The notes: generated by a model from the letters alone, not told the origin. Numbered from the stretch's first letter, positions 26,516 through 35,045 are shown. The stretch is DNA of 64,000 bases from CAWKEY01 sp963848675 (GCA_963848675.1 CAWKEY010000027.1:1-64000); one strand, 5' to 3'. Numbers and translations are program-made.

Positions 26516-28159
26516 ATGGAACATAAAACTCTTACGCCTTCAGAACAAACTGTAAGTCAATATGCAAAGATTTCAAAAATTCATTTAAAGCAAGTTTTAG
26601 ATGATTTGAAACACTCTGGTTTCTCTTGCAATGCTGATGATGTGTTGAGTAAAAACATGCGCCAAGAACTATCAAAGCTGTTTCGCCAACGACTCATCTC
26701 AGAAGAGGCTAAAGCTAAAGTATTTGCTCTCTCAGCACAGACAATAGGACAATATGCGAAGATTTATGAACTTCCTCTGAAACAGACTTTAGATATATTG
26801 AAAAAATCTGGATTTCCTTGTAAAGCTGATGATGTGCTTAATCCAGAAATGCATACAAAACTAGCCATGCGTCTTTGTAAACGACGTATCGCAGAAGCAG
26901 AAGTCCAAGCATTGACAAAAGCAGTAGCAGAAGCTAAAGCATTGACAAAAGAGAAAGCAAAAGCAGAAGAAATAAAAGCCAGGGAATTAGCCTATGTAGA
27001 AGAAATAAAAGCCATAGAAAATGAGGCATTAGCCTATGCAAAGGTTAAAGCGACTGAAGTATTGGATGAGTTAAGAAAAATAGGACAATTGATAGATTTA
27101 TGCTTTGAGTTACTTCCAGAAATCCAGCGCGTTTCGATTATGGGGGAAATGAATAATCAAATAATGTCGAAAGTTTATGTTCAGTCTTATTATGATTACT
27201 TGAAAGCGCGTTTTTATGAGAATAAAAATCTTGATCTTTATAGAACGCTTGGCGATAGCAAATTCCATCGACTACAGAATGAATACAACAAAATTGGCCG
27301 GTTTTTTGAAATTGTAAAGATTCCTCAATGGATAATTAAAGATGATTGTGACATTAAATCAATCAAGGAATTAAAAAAACAAAAACGCTATACATCTGCC
27401 TTGATAAAAGCTATTTCTTTTATTATCAGAATAGATTTACTTCATTATCATAGAGATATAATCTACGAAACATCGGCTAATAGAAAATTGAATTTTGAGA
27501 GTTTTTCTTTCATAGGTGAATTATTTATAGATATGGGAGCTATAAATAATGCCTTGAGGCTATATGATATTGATGAAGGGATATTCAATAACTCTAATGC
27601 ATTAAGTCTTTTAGCCAGTAACGCCATTAAGATTGGTACCTTAGAGAGTGCCATTAAATTAATATCCAAGTTAATTGAAAAAGAGCCTTATCACCCTTCT
27701 ATACCAATCATGCAGTCTGAACTTAAACGTCTTGAACAAAGAGACCGCTTAAAATCGGCATTCTCGATTGATTTTTCAAAAATAGATGAGTTATCAGGTA
27801 TTGAATTTGAAAACTTACTTATGGACAAGTTCGCCGCGATGGGATTCAAAGTTGAATCTACCCCAAAAACAGGTGATTTTGGTGCTGATTTGATTGTTGA
27901 AAACAATGAAGGCACTCGAATTGTAGTGCAATGCAAACGTTTTAAATCAAAAGTCAATCTTAAAGCCGTCCAGGAAGTTATTGGTGCAATGGGACATTAT
28001 GTGGGCGACTTTGGTGTAGTAATAACCAATAACACCTTTCTTAATAGTGCCGTAAAATTGGCTGAATCCCATGATATTGAATTATGGGATGGTGACAAGC
28101 TCGTCAGTTTTTTAGCGGATGATTTATCGTTTTCTGAAATAATTGGCATTGCTGAATAA
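26516..28159 (+). CDS. Mrr-type endonuclease fused to IF2-N-like repeats and coiled coil
   Basis: A 547-residue protein, A+T-rich compared with its surroundings. Residues 8-60 and 72-125 are duplicated helical modules (QTVSQYAKISKIHLKQVLDDLKHSGF-type and QTIGQYAKIYELPLKQTLDILKKSGF-type) resembling the IF-2 N-terminal fold. Residues 125-190 are an Ala/Lys/Glu coiled coil, and 285-410 look like helical TPR-type repeats. Residues 425-535 are an Mrr/PD-(D/E)XK domain with a glutamate at 432, GDFGADLIV (Asp458) and VVQCKRF (Gln472, Lys474). All catalytic residues are present, so DNA cleavage is expected. No Shine-Dalgarno precedes ATG 26516, and the same frame stays open back to 26351. It is followed by a DUF4145 gene. 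Defence is inferred. Confidence 0.82.
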   Translation: MEHKTLTPSEQTVSQYAKISKIHLKQVLDDLKHSGFSCNADDVLSKNMRQELSKLFRQRLISEEAKAKVFALSAQTIGQYAKIYELPLKQTLDILKKSGFPCKADDVLNPEMHTKLAMRLCKRRIAEAEVQALTKAVAEAKALTKEKAKAEEIKARELAYVEEIKAIENEALAYAKVKATEVLDELRKIGQLIDLCFELLPEIQRVSIMGEMNNQIMSKVYVQSYYDYLKARFYENKNLDLYRTLGDSKFHRLQNEYNKIGRFFEIVKIPQWIIKDDCDIKSIKELKKQKRYTSALIKAISFIIRIDLLHYHRDIIYETSANRKLNFESFSFIGELFIDMGAINNALRLYDIDEGIFNNSNALSLLASNAIKIGTLESAIKLISKLIEKEPYHPSIPIMQSELKRLEQRDRLKSAFSIDFSKIDELSGIEFENLLMDKFAAMGFKVESTPKTGDFGADLIVENNEGTRIVVQCKRFKSKVNLKAVQEVIGAMGHYVGDFGVVITNNTFLNSAVKLAESHDIELWDGDKLVSFLADDLSFSEIIGIAE

Positions 28160-28185
28160 TTGAAGCAAGTTTTGTTTCCAAGCTT

Positions 28186-28962
28186 ATGCGGAATAGAAAA
28201 AAAATGAATCGCAGAATTTGGACACAAAAAATCAGCAAATGGTCATGCCCACGCTGGCCGTGTCCTGTTTGCCGTAAGGGTACTCTTGTTATTGTTAAAG
28301 ATTCACTAATTTATCATGAAACAATTGAATCTAAACGTAAACGTATTTACATTCAGGACAATGAGGGATTCGAAAATTTTGAAATAACTTATTCCTTTAC
28401 CGCTTGGGCAGAATGCAAGCATTCTTCCTGCACACAACGATTTTCAATTGCAGGGACGGGTGGCATGGAACCAGTGCCTATTGGAGAAGGTGGCCATGAA
28501 TGGGAGGACTGCTTCCTGCCGAAAGTTTGTTACCCGATGCCTGACATTATCGAGTTTCCAAGAACGTGTCCAGTGAAAGTCAAAGATGAGCTACGTGCAG
28601 CTTTTACTCTTTTTTGGTTACATCCCGCTGCTTGTGCCGGTAGGATTCGGGTAGCATTGGAGTATCTCATGGATCATTTCCGTGTTCCCAGGCAAAAAAC
28701 AAGCACAAATGGCAAGTGTCACACACATAAGCTGCATGATCGTCTCGTTGACTTTGCCGAAAGCAATTCAATAATGCAAAATGAATTAATGTCGTTGAAA
28801 TGGTTGGGGAATACTGGGAGTCACGAACAAAATATAACCAAAGACGAGCTACTGACTGCATTTGAAATTTTTGAACATGCGCTTATTGAACTAATCGATA
28901 AGCATTCTGCTAGCATTGCTGAAGCGGCACAGAAGCTTACAGAAAAACATAAAAATCATTAA
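28186..28962 (+). CDS. Zinc-ribbon DUF4145 (HEPN-like) protein
   Basis: A 258-residue protein with an N-terminal cysteine cluster (C21, C26, C29 in WSCPRWPCPVC). A second pair in ECKHSSC suggests a zinc ribbon. The C-terminal helical domain from about residue 130 matches DUF4145: AACAGRIRVALEYLMDHF, KLHDRLVDFA and LMSLKWLGNTGSHEQN. DUF4145 occurs next to or inside restriction systems and has been related to HEPN folds. The usual arginine of the R-x(4-6)-H RNase motif is lysine here (KWLGNTGSH). It lies 26 bp after the Mrr-fusion gene and is probably co-transcribed. An ATG at 28204 (MNRRIW) is an equally good start. Confidence 0.75.
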   Translation: MRNRKKMNRRIWTQKISKWSCPRWPCPVCRKGTLVIVKDSLIYHETIESKRKRIYIQDNEGFENFEITYSFTAWAECKHSSCTQRFSIAGTGGMEPVPIGEGGHEWEDCFLPKVCYPMPDIIEFPRTCPVKVKDELRAAFTLFWLHPAACAGRIRVALEYLMDHFRVPRQKTSTNGKCHTHKLHDRLVDFAESNSIMQNELMSLKWLGNTGSHEQNITKDELLTAFEIFEHALIELIDKHSASIAEAAQKLTEKHKNH

Positions 28963-29115
28963 AGGATTAGCCAAGTAAAGTCGGCAACGCTTTTCTGCCC
29001 ACAGATTTATCTGTAAATAGTAGGCAAAAGTTAAAGCCATTTGCTTGCGCTACAAATTCACTCGGTTTTTAACCTTAAATAATTAAAATTCGATATTAAC
29101 TACTGAAGTAAGATT

Positions 29116-29303
29116 ATGAGCAACGTTCAAGAGCTAGAAACTGCTGTTTCACAACTGTCCGCCATTGAACTCTTGCACAATCAGAATTGTTTGAAGAGTT
29201 TGTGGCTGATCAGTGGGATAAGAAAATTGAGGCTGATATTTTGGCTGGTCGTTTGGATGCAGCCGGCAAGCAGGCTGATGATAAATTTATCGCTGGCCGC
29301 TGA
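29116..29303 (+). pseudogene. Frameshifted antitoxin remnant
   Basis: The frame opens with MSNVQELETAVSQLS, typical of short addiction-module antitoxins, and loses register near 29175-29195. A second frame then reads EEFVADQWDKKIEADILAGRLDAAGK and ends in FIAGR at the TGA 29301-29303. Together they would make a 60-70-residue antitoxin of the type paired with RelE/HigB toxins. No partner toxin survives downstream; the 230 bases to the next gene hold nothing recognisable. Confidence 0.7.
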
Positions 29304-29537
29304 ATGCAAAACCGATGGCACTTGTGGGATGGCTCCCGCAATGACGGTCGTTCTGTTCAACCAAGTTGTTACAATGCTCGTGGATGGTCAAAATACATCG
29401 TCAACGGTAAAATACATCTTATGACCAATAAACGTCTAATGAAGTATTTCAATCGCTCCACTGCCTCTGCATCACCCTGCTGCGGCTGAATTCTTGGTGT
29501 TTATATTTCTATCGAATTGCTAATGGAGGCTTTCCCT

Positions 29538-29771
29538 ATGATCTTGACCGTCGAACAAATTGCCGAAGAGGCACTCGCTTTGCCTAGCGAAGCACGCGCC
29601 CTACTTGCTGACCGTCTAGTAGAAAGCCTTGACCCGGCAGAAGACGGCTACATTCAACAGCTTTGGTCCGCCGAGGCACGGCGGCGACGTGACGATATCC
29701 GGGCCGGACGTGTGCAGACTATTCCCGGTGATGAAGCATTGGAACGTGTTCGGCGAGTGTTTGCCCGGTGA
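29538..29771 (+). CDS. Addiction-module antitoxin component
   Basis: A 77-residue antitoxin of the family annotated as addiction module component (TIGR02574 type), recognisable from ILTVEQIAEEALALPSEARALLADRLVESL followed by an acidic and arginine-rich tail that wraps the toxin. The start at ATG 29538 is favoured over ATG 29523 because GGAGG (29525-29529) sits eight bases before it. Its TGA stop overlaps the GTG start of the toxin by four bases, the standard coupled arrangement. It probably represses its own promoter with the toxin. Confidence 0.88.
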   Translation: MILTVEQIAEEALALPSEARALLADRLVESLDPAEDGYIQQLWSAEARRRRDDIRAGRVQTIPGDEALERVRRVFAR

Positions 29772-30070
29772 GATATGAGTTCCACCCCGACGCCCTCGCA
29801 GAATACGAAGAGGCTGCCCGGTATTATGCGGGTTGTCAGGAGGGTTTGGAACTTCGTTTCATAGCGGCGGTTGAACACACAGTCCAGCAGATCCTTGAAG
29901 CTCCCGAACGCTGGCGTATCCTGGAAGAAGATATTCAGCGCTGTCTTACGCGTGTATTTCCTTATGCTGTGTTGTATACCATCGAAAAGGACTATGTACT
30001 TATTATTGCGGTTATGCACTGCCACCGCGAGCCCGGTTACTGGCATCATCGTGTTCCCTATCGCGCCTAA
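29768..30070 (+). CDS. ParE/RelE-superfamily toxin
   Basis: A 100-residue toxin of the ParE/RelE fold. Conserved features are YEFHPDALAEYEEAARYY at the N-terminus, the central helix pair ending APERWRIL, and the C-terminal strand block RVFPYAVLYTIEKDYVLIIAVMHCHREPGYW with arginine and histidine near the active edge. Members poison either gyrase (ParE) or ribosome-bound mRNA (RelE); sequence alone does not decide. The GTG start overlaps the antitoxin stop. Together with the decayed antitoxin and the nuclease genes it marks this as an accessory island next to the his operon. Confidence 0.9.
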   Translation: MRYEFHPDALAEYEEAARYYAGCQEGLELRFIAAVEHTVQQILEAPERWRILEEDIQRCLTRVFPYAVLYTIEKDYVLIIAVMHCHREPGYWHHRVPYRA

Positions 30071-30099
30071 CATTGCCCACCCACCTTATTTGAAAAACC

Positions 30100-30693
30100 A
30101 TGACTCAACGCACAGCCGAAGTCGAGCGCAATACGCTCGAAACTCAAATTATCTGTAAAATCAATCTGGATGGAACGGGTAAAGCCTCATTCGTAACGGG
30201 CGTACCCTTTCTTGATCACATGCTCGATCAAATCGCCCGGCACGGGCTGATTGATATGGACATTAACGCTAAAGGGGATTTGGAGATTGATGCCCACCAC
30301 ACCGTTGAAGATATCGGTATTACTTTAGGCCAGACGTTTGCCAAAGCCATCGGCGATAAAAAAGGTATTTATCGCTATGGGCACTCCTACATACCTTTGG
30401 ATGAAGCCTTGTCGCGGGTAGTAATTGATTTTTCCGGCCGTCCCGGCTTGTTCTATGATGTTAAATATCCGAAAGCCATGATCGGCAGCTTTGACGTGGA
30501 TTTGTTCAGGGAGTTTTTTCAAGGATTTGTCAATCATGCCGGGGTCACCTTGCATATTGATAGCCTGAAAGGCGCAAATGCTCACCATGTTGCCGAAACC
30601 ATCTTTAAAGCCCTGGGACGAGCCATACGCATGGCGATTACCGCCGATACGCGAATGGCAGGTATAATGCCGTCAACCAAAGGCAGCCTTTAA
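30100..30693 (+). CDS. hisB: Imidazoleglycerol-phosphate dehydratase
   Basis: A 197-residue monofunctional HisB that dehydrates imidazoleglycerol phosphate to imidazoleacetol phosphate in histidine synthesis. It has both duplicated metal-binding halves: PFLDHMLDQIARHG and DAHHTVEDIGITLG early, HVAETIFKALGRAIRMA late. The N-terminal histidinol-phosphatase domain of the E. coli fusion is absent. It begins 29 bp after the toxin gene and is the first of six consecutive his genes; hisG, hisD and hisC are not in the window. Confidence 0.97.
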   Translation: MTQRTAEVERNTLETQIICKINLDGTGKASFVTGVPFLDHMLDQIARHGLIDMDINAKGDLEIDAHHTVEDIGITLGQTFAKAIGDKKGIYRYGHSYIPLDEALSRVVIDFSGRPGLFYDVKYPKAMIGSFDVDLFREFFQGFVNHAGVTLHIDSLKGANAHHVAETIFKALGRAIRMAITADTRMAGIMPSTKGSL

Positions 30694-30780
30694 AATAAAG
30701 GCACAAGACAAAAGGCGAAAAAAGATGCCATTTAAATTTTAGCCTTGAATCTTTACCCTTGAACCTTTAGTCTTTACTTT

Positions 30781-31422
30781 ATGTCTTCTGTCGCTGTTAT
30801 TGATTATGGAATGGGTAATCTCCATTCAATCGCCAAAGCCCTGCAACATGCAGATCCTGAAGTCGATGTGCAGATCGTTTCCGATGCGACTGCGATTGCG
30901 CAAGCCGATCGGGTAGTGTTCCCCGGCGTTGGCGCGATACGCGACTGTATGCAGGCGCTCAATCACTCGGGTTTATCCGCTGTTATCCAAAGCGTAGCTA
31001 AAACAAAACCGCTGCTGGGAATTTGCTTAGGCATGCAGGCTTTGTTGACGGATAGCGAAGAAAATGACAGTACCGAGTGCCTGAATGTGATTCCGGGCCA
31101 TGTCGTGCGTTTTCCCGAAGCCCTAAAAGACAGCGCCGGCAATAATCTGAAAATTCCTCACATGGGCTGGAATCAGGTGCATCAGCGGCCGCACCCATTG
31201 TGGCAAGGCATCCCGCAAGACAGCCGGTTTTATTTTGTGCACAGCTACTATGCACAACCTGACAATTCCGCAGTGATAGCAGCGACAACCGACTACCCTA
31301 ACCCATTTGCCTGCGCCTTGGCTCAAGACAATGTGTTTGCCTTACAATTTCACCCTGAAAAAAGTCAGGCCGCAGGATTACGGCTGCTGCAAAACTTTTT
31401 GCATTGGGATGGCCATATTTAA
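30781..31422 (+). CDS. hisH: Imidazole glycerol phosphate synthase, glutaminase subunit
   Basis: A 213-residue class I glutamine amidotransferase that supplies ammonia to HisF. The nucleophile elbow is LLGICLGMQALL, and the His/Glu of the triad are in LQFHPEKSQ. The N-terminus AVIDYGMGNLHSIAKAL is characteristic. An 87-bp gap separates it from hisB. The hisA gene follows after 35 bp. Confidence 0.97.
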   Translation: MSSVAVIDYGMGNLHSIAKALQHADPEVDVQIVSDATAIAQADRVVFPGVGAIRDCMQALNHSGLSAVIQSVAKTKPLLGICLGMQALLTDSEENDSTECLNVIPGHVVRFPEALKDSAGNNLKIPHMGWNQVHQRPHPLWQGIPQDSRFYFVHSYYAQPDNSAVIAATTDYPNPFACALAQDNVFALQFHPEKSQAAGLRLLQNFLHWDGHI

Positions 31423-31457
31423 ATTCACAATCATACGCTGTTGAGGTTTTATTATTT

Positions 31458-32189
31458 ATGCTGTTGATACCTGCAATTGATTTAAAAGAAGGCAAATGCG
31501 TCCGTTTGCGGCAGGGGCGAATGGATGAGGACACGGTATTTTCCGATGACCCGGTTGCCGTCGCCGGCAAGTGGGTCGCCGCCGGCGCTAAAAGACTTCA
31601 TTTGGTCGATCTGGACGGTGCGTTTGCTGGAAAACCGGTCAATGCTGACGTGATTCATGCCATCGTCGAGGCCTACCCGACTGTGCCGGTGCAAATTGGC
31701 GGCGGCATTCGCGATGAAGAAACCATTCAAATCTATCTGAATGCCGGCGTCGAATATGTGATTATCGGCACCAAGGCGGTCAATGCGCCGCACTTTGTCA
31801 AAGATATGGCACTGGAATATCCACGGCGCATCATCGTCGGACTGGATGCCAAGGACGGCAAGGTGGCTATCGACGGCTGGTCCAAGCTATCGCGTCATGA
31901 TGTGATCGATCTGGCTCAGCATTTTGAAGAAGATGGCGTCGAGGCCATTATTTACACCGATATTTCCCGTGACGGCATGATGCAAGGCGTAAATGTTGAA
32001 GCCACCGCCCGCTTGGCGCGGGCGATCAAGATTCCGGTGATCGCCTCCGGCGGCATCACCAATATGGATGATATTAGAGCCCTGGGCGCAGTTGCCAGCG
32101 ACGGCATCATGGGCGCCATTACCGGGCGGGCGATTTATGAAGGCACGCTGGATTTTGCCGAAGCCGAAAAACTGGCTGAATCCTTCTAA
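31458..32189 (+). CDS. hisA: Phosphoribosylformimino-5-aminoimidazole carboxamide ribotide isomerase
   Basis: A 243-residue TIM-barrel isomerase. The catalytic aspartates are in LLIPAIDLKEGKCVRL and IIYTDISRDGMMQG, and phosphate-binding loops are in VQIGGGIRDEE and IASGGITN. I chose the ATG at 31458 because the protein then begins exactly where HisA enzymes do. It lies between hisH and hisF, with five bases to hisF. Confidence 0.97.
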   Translation: MLLIPAIDLKEGKCVRLRQGRMDEDTVFSDDPVAVAGKWVAAGAKRLHLVDLDGAFAGKPVNADVIHAIVEAYPTVPVQIGGGIRDEETIQIYLNAGVEYVIIGTKAVNAPHFVKDMALEYPRRIIVGLDAKDGKVAIDGWSKLSRHDVIDLAQHFEEDGVEAIIYTDISRDGMMQGVNVEATARLARAIKIPVIASGGITNMDDIRALGAVASDGIMGAITGRAIYEGTLDFAEAEKLAESF

Positions 32190-32194
32190 ATATC

Positions 32195-32971
32195 ATGAGC
32201 CTGGCTAAACGTATAATCCCCTGCCTGGATGTCGATAACGGCCGCGTCGTCAAGGGCGTCAAGTTTGTCGATATTCGTGATGCCGGTGACCCAGTTGAAA
32301 TCGCCAGACGTTATGACCGCGAAGGCGCCGACGAAATCACCTTTCTGGACATTACCGCCACTCACCACGACCGCGACACCATCGTGCATATGGTCGAGCA
32401 GGTGGCCAGCGAAGTTTTTATTCCGCTGACCGTCGGCGGCGGCATCAGAACGCTGGACGATATTCGCCGTATGCTCAATGCCGGCGCCGATAAGGTCGGC
32501 ATTAACAGTGCGGCGGTTGCAAATCCCGAATTTGTGCGCGCAGCGGCAGAGCGGTTTGGCTCGCAGTGTATCGTCGTCGCCATTGATGCCAAAAAAGTCA
32601 GCCAGCCCGGCAAAGAAAATCGCTGGGAACTATTCACGCACGGCGGCCGCAAACCGACCGGCATTAATGCCGTCGAGTGGGCAAAAAAAATGGTCGAATA
32701 CGGGGCCGGAGAAATTTTGTTGACCAGTATGGACAGGGACGGCACCCGGGAAGGGTTTGATCTGCTATTGACCCGTACCATCAGTGAAGCCGTATCTGTG
32801 CCAGTCATTGCCTCCGGCGGCGTCGGCAATCTCGACCATCTGGCCGAGGGCGTGATTGAAGGCAAAGCCGATGCCGTGCTGGCGGCAAGCATTTTTCACT
32901 TTGCCGAATACAGCATTGAACAAGCCAAACGACACATGGCAGCGCGCGGCATCGAGGTACGTTTATCATGA
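32195..32971 (+). CDS. hisF: Imidazole glycerol phosphate synthase, cyclase subunit
   Basis: A 258-residue TIM barrel that partners HisH to close the imidazole ring. Family motifs include RIIPCLDVDNGRVVKGV (catalytic Asp), EITFLDITATH, TVGGGIRTLDD, LTSMDRDGTREGFD (second catalytic Asp) and VIASGGVGNLDH. Length and spacing are normal. Its stop overlaps the hisI start by four bases (ATGA). Confidence 0.98.
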   Translation: MSLAKRIIPCLDVDNGRVVKGVKFVDIRDAGDPVEIARRYDREGADEITFLDITATHHDRDTIVHMVEQVASEVFIPLTVGGGIRTLDDIRRMLNAGADKVGINSAAVANPEFVRAAAERFGSQCIVVAIDAKKVSQPGKENRWELFTHGGRKPTGINAVEWAKKMVEYGAGEILLTSMDRDGTREGFDLLLTRTISEAVSVPVIASGGVGNLDHLAEGVIEGKADAVLAASIFHFAEYSIEQAKRHMAARGIEVRLS

Positions 32972-33360
32972 GCACCGCCTGGCTGGATGACCTGCGCTGG
33001 AGCGAAGACGGTCTGATCCCGGTCATTGCGCAGCAGGCCGATACCGGCAGAATCCTGATGTTTGCCTGGATGAGCCGCGAGTCATTGGCCTTGACTGTGG
33101 CAGAAGGCTATGCCGTATACTGGTCAAGATCACGCCATAAATTATGGCGTAAAGGCGAAGAATCCGGCCACCGGCAAAAAATTACTGGCGTGTTCCTGGA
33201 TTGCGATGAAGATGTCATTTTGCTCAAGATTGAACAGGAAGGCGGCATTGCTTGTCATACCGGCCGTGAAAGCTGTTTTTATCGGCAACTGCTTGATGGC
33301 CAGTGGCAAAGCGTAGAGCCAGTATTAAAAGATCCCGAGACTATTTACAAAAAGCCATGA
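32968..33360 (+). CDS. hisI: Phosphoribosyl-AMP cyclohydrolase
   Basis: A 130-residue metal-dependent cyclohydrolase. It has VIAQQADTGRILMFAWMSRESL, the WSRSRHKLWRKGEESGH block, DCDEDVILLKIEQ (metal-binding aspartates) and CHTGRESCFYR (zinc cysteines). It is a free-standing HisI, unlike the HisIE fusion of enterobacteria. It overlaps hisF upstream and hisE downstream by four bases each, showing tight translational coupling. Confidence 0.97.
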   Translation: MSTAWLDDLRWSEDGLIPVIAQQADTGRILMFAWMSRESLALTVAEGYAVYWSRSRHKLWRKGEESGHRQKITGVFLDCDEDVILLKIEQEGGIACHTGRESCFYRQLLDGQWQSVEPVLKDPETIYKKP

Positions 33361-33674
33361 ACGACGTACTACAACAATTAGCGCTTATTCTGGAGCAGCG
33401 TAAGCTGGAACCGGCAGACAAGTCATATGTTGCCAGTCTTTACGCCAAGGGCTTGGACACAATTCTGAAAAAAATCGGCGAGGAAGCCACGGAAACGGTT
33501 ATCGCGGCTAAAGGCGGTGACAAAAAACAGATCGTTTATGAGACCGCCGATCTCTGGTTTCACTGCATGGTGCTGCTGGCAGATCAAGGGCTGGGACCTG
33601 GCGATGTTTTGCAGGAGTTGCAGCGCCGTTTTGGCTTGTCCGGCCTAGAAGAAAAAGCCCTGCGCAACAAATAA
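33357..33674 (+). CDS. hisE: Phosphoribosyl-ATP pyrophosphatase
   Basis: A 105-residue all-alpha MazG-like hydrolase that removes pyrophosphate from phosphoribosyl-ATP. Recognised by SYVASLYAKGLDTILKKIGEEATETVIAAKGGDKK and the ETADLWFHCMVLL helix, which carry the metal-binding acidic residues. The start ATG at 33357 overlaps the hisI stop. It is the last his gene; tatA follows after 47 bp. Confidence 0.96.
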   Translation: MNDVLQQLALILEQRKLEPADKSYVASLYAKGLDTILKKIGEEATETVIAAKGGDKKQIVYETADLWFHCMVLLADQGLGPGDVLQELQRRFGLSGLEEKALRNK

Positions 33675-33721
33675 AGATATTCTAAAGACTCACTTTGAGT
33701 CGCCTACCTGGAGAGAAAAAA

Positions 33722-33937
33722 ATGGGTCCGAGCATTACACAGCTGTTAGTTGTTTTGGCCATTGTTATCGTAATCTTTGGCACCAAACGCCTGCGTAACC
33801 TGGGCACTGACTTGGGCGGAGCCATCAAAGGTTTTCGAGCGGCCGTTAAAGAAGGTGAAGAAGATAAAAAGCCCGCCGAAGATGCCGGGCACACCATCGA
33901 AGGCGAAGTAACATCCAAGAAAGACGAGAACGGTTAA
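33722..33937 (+). CDS. tatA: Sec-independent translocase TatA
   Basis: A 71-residue pore-forming component of the twin-arginine translocase, which exports folded proteins. One N-terminal helix (TQLLVVLAIVIVIFGTKRL) is followed by the amphipathic helix RNLGTDLGGAIKGFRAAV and an acidic tail. The start at ATG 33722 is supported by GGAG upstream. It begins the tatABC set directly behind the his genes, an arrangement seen in other proteobacteria. Confidence 0.95.
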   Translation: MGPSITQLLVVLAIVIVIFGTKRLRNLGTDLGGAIKGFRAAVKEGEEDKKPAEDAGHTIEGEVTSKKDENG

Positions 33938-33946
33938 ACTGCTTTT

Positions 33947-34270
33947 ATGTTTGATATAGGATTCTCCGAGCTGTGCATGATTGGCCTGGTCGCCTTACTG
34001 GTGATTGGGCCGGAAAGGCTGCCCAAGGTAGCCCGGCTTGCGGGCTTTTGGGTGGGCAAGACACGCAACATGGTTGCGTCTGTCAAGGCTGAAATCAGAG
34101 CAGAACTGCATGCCGAAGAAATGCGCCAGATATTCAAAGAACAGGCGAGCATGAAAGACTTTCAGCAAATTCTCGATGACGTTTCAACGACAGCCGGCTC
34201 CTTAAAATCGTCGCTCGAGCAATTGCCGGACGCTCCCGCAGAACAGACCAAACCGCATGAATCAAAATGA
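33947..34270 (+). CDS. tatB: Sec-independent translocase TatB
   Basis: A 107-residue TatB that receives twin-arginine precursors with TatC. The N-terminal helix begins FDIGFSELCMIGLVALLVIGPERLP, with the TatB-typical glutamate and ERLP turn. A longer amphipathic region (VKAEIRAELHAEEMRQIFKE) follows. It lies nine bases after tatA, and its end overlaps tatC by 14 bases. Confidence 0.95.
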   Translation: MFDIGFSELCMIGLVALLVIGPERLPKVARLAGFWVGKTRNMVASVKAEIRAELHAEEMRQIFKEQASMKDFQQILDDVSTTAGSLKSSLEQLPDAPAEQTKPHESK

Positions 34271-35045
34271 GTTCGAAGGGCCCGCTGAGCAGCCTTTTAT
34301 CAGTCATCTGATTGAATTGCGCGATCGCCTGTTACGTGTGGTCTTATGCGTACTGGCGGTATTTTTAGCGCTGGCGGCTTATGCTAATGAAATCTATAGC
34401 CTTCTGGCCGGCCCCTTAATGAAGCACCTGCCGGCAAACAGCACCATGATTGCAATTGACCCGGCCTCACCCTTTTTTACGCCCTTTAAACTGGCGCTGG
34501 TGGCAGCGGCATTTCTTTCCGTTCCCTTCATTCTTTATCAGTTTTGGGCGTTCGTAGCGCCCGGGCTTTACCAGCGCGAACGGCGTATGATCTTGCCGTT
34601 ACTAGTTGCCAGCACCCTACTGTTTTATCTGGGCGTGGCATTTGCCTATTTTGTGGTTTTTCCGTTGGTTTTTGGCTTTTTAACGGCCTCCGCTCCCGAA
34701 GGGGTCGCGGTGATGACCGATATTACCAAGTATCTGGATTTTGTTTTAACGCTATTCTTTGCTTTCGGTATTTGTTTTGAAGTGCCGATATTTACTATCG
34801 TCATGGTCTGGACCGGATTGACCACACCCGCCAGTCTGGCTGAGAAGCGGCCCTATGTGGTGGTTGGCGCATTTATTATCGGTGCATTTTTAACCCCGCC
34901 CGACGCCATCTCTCAAACCTTGCTGGCCGTTCCCATGTGGATGCTGTTTGAGTTGGGTTTGCTATTTTCAAAGTTTTTTGTACAGCGGCCAGATGATGCC
35001 GAAATGGAAAACCGGCTAGATGCGCTTGAAAAACTGGATGAATAG
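34257..35045 (+). CDS. tatC: Sec-independent translocase TatC
   Basis: A 262-residue, six-helix inner-membrane receptor for twin-arginine signals. Conserved pieces are PFISHLIELRDRLLRV at the cytoplasmic N-terminus (signal-recognition Glu), PFILYQFWAFVAPGLYQRERR in the first cytoplasmic loop, FGICFEVPIF and FLTPPDAISQTLLAVPMWMLFE. The length is normal. It ends the operon and converges with the esterase gene 15 bp away. Confidence 0.97.
   Translation: MNQNEFEGPAEQPFISHLIELRDRLLRVVLCVLAVFLALAAYANEIYSLLAGPLMKHLPANSTMIAIDPASPFFTPFKLALVAAAFLSVPFILYQFWAFVAPGLYQRERRMILPLLVASTLLFYLGVAFAYFVVFPLVFGFLTASAPEGVAVMTDITKYLDFVLTLFFAFGICFEVPIFTIVMVWTGLTTPASLAEKRPYVVVGAFIIGAFLTPPDAISQTLLAVPMWMLFELGLLFSKFFVQRPDDAEMENRLDALEKLDE

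Noticed and set aside
29304..29489. Open frame MQNRWHLWDGSR... after the antitoxin remnant
   Set aside because: It could be the ruins of a toxin, but no toxin motif is recognisable and no ribosome-binding site is seen.
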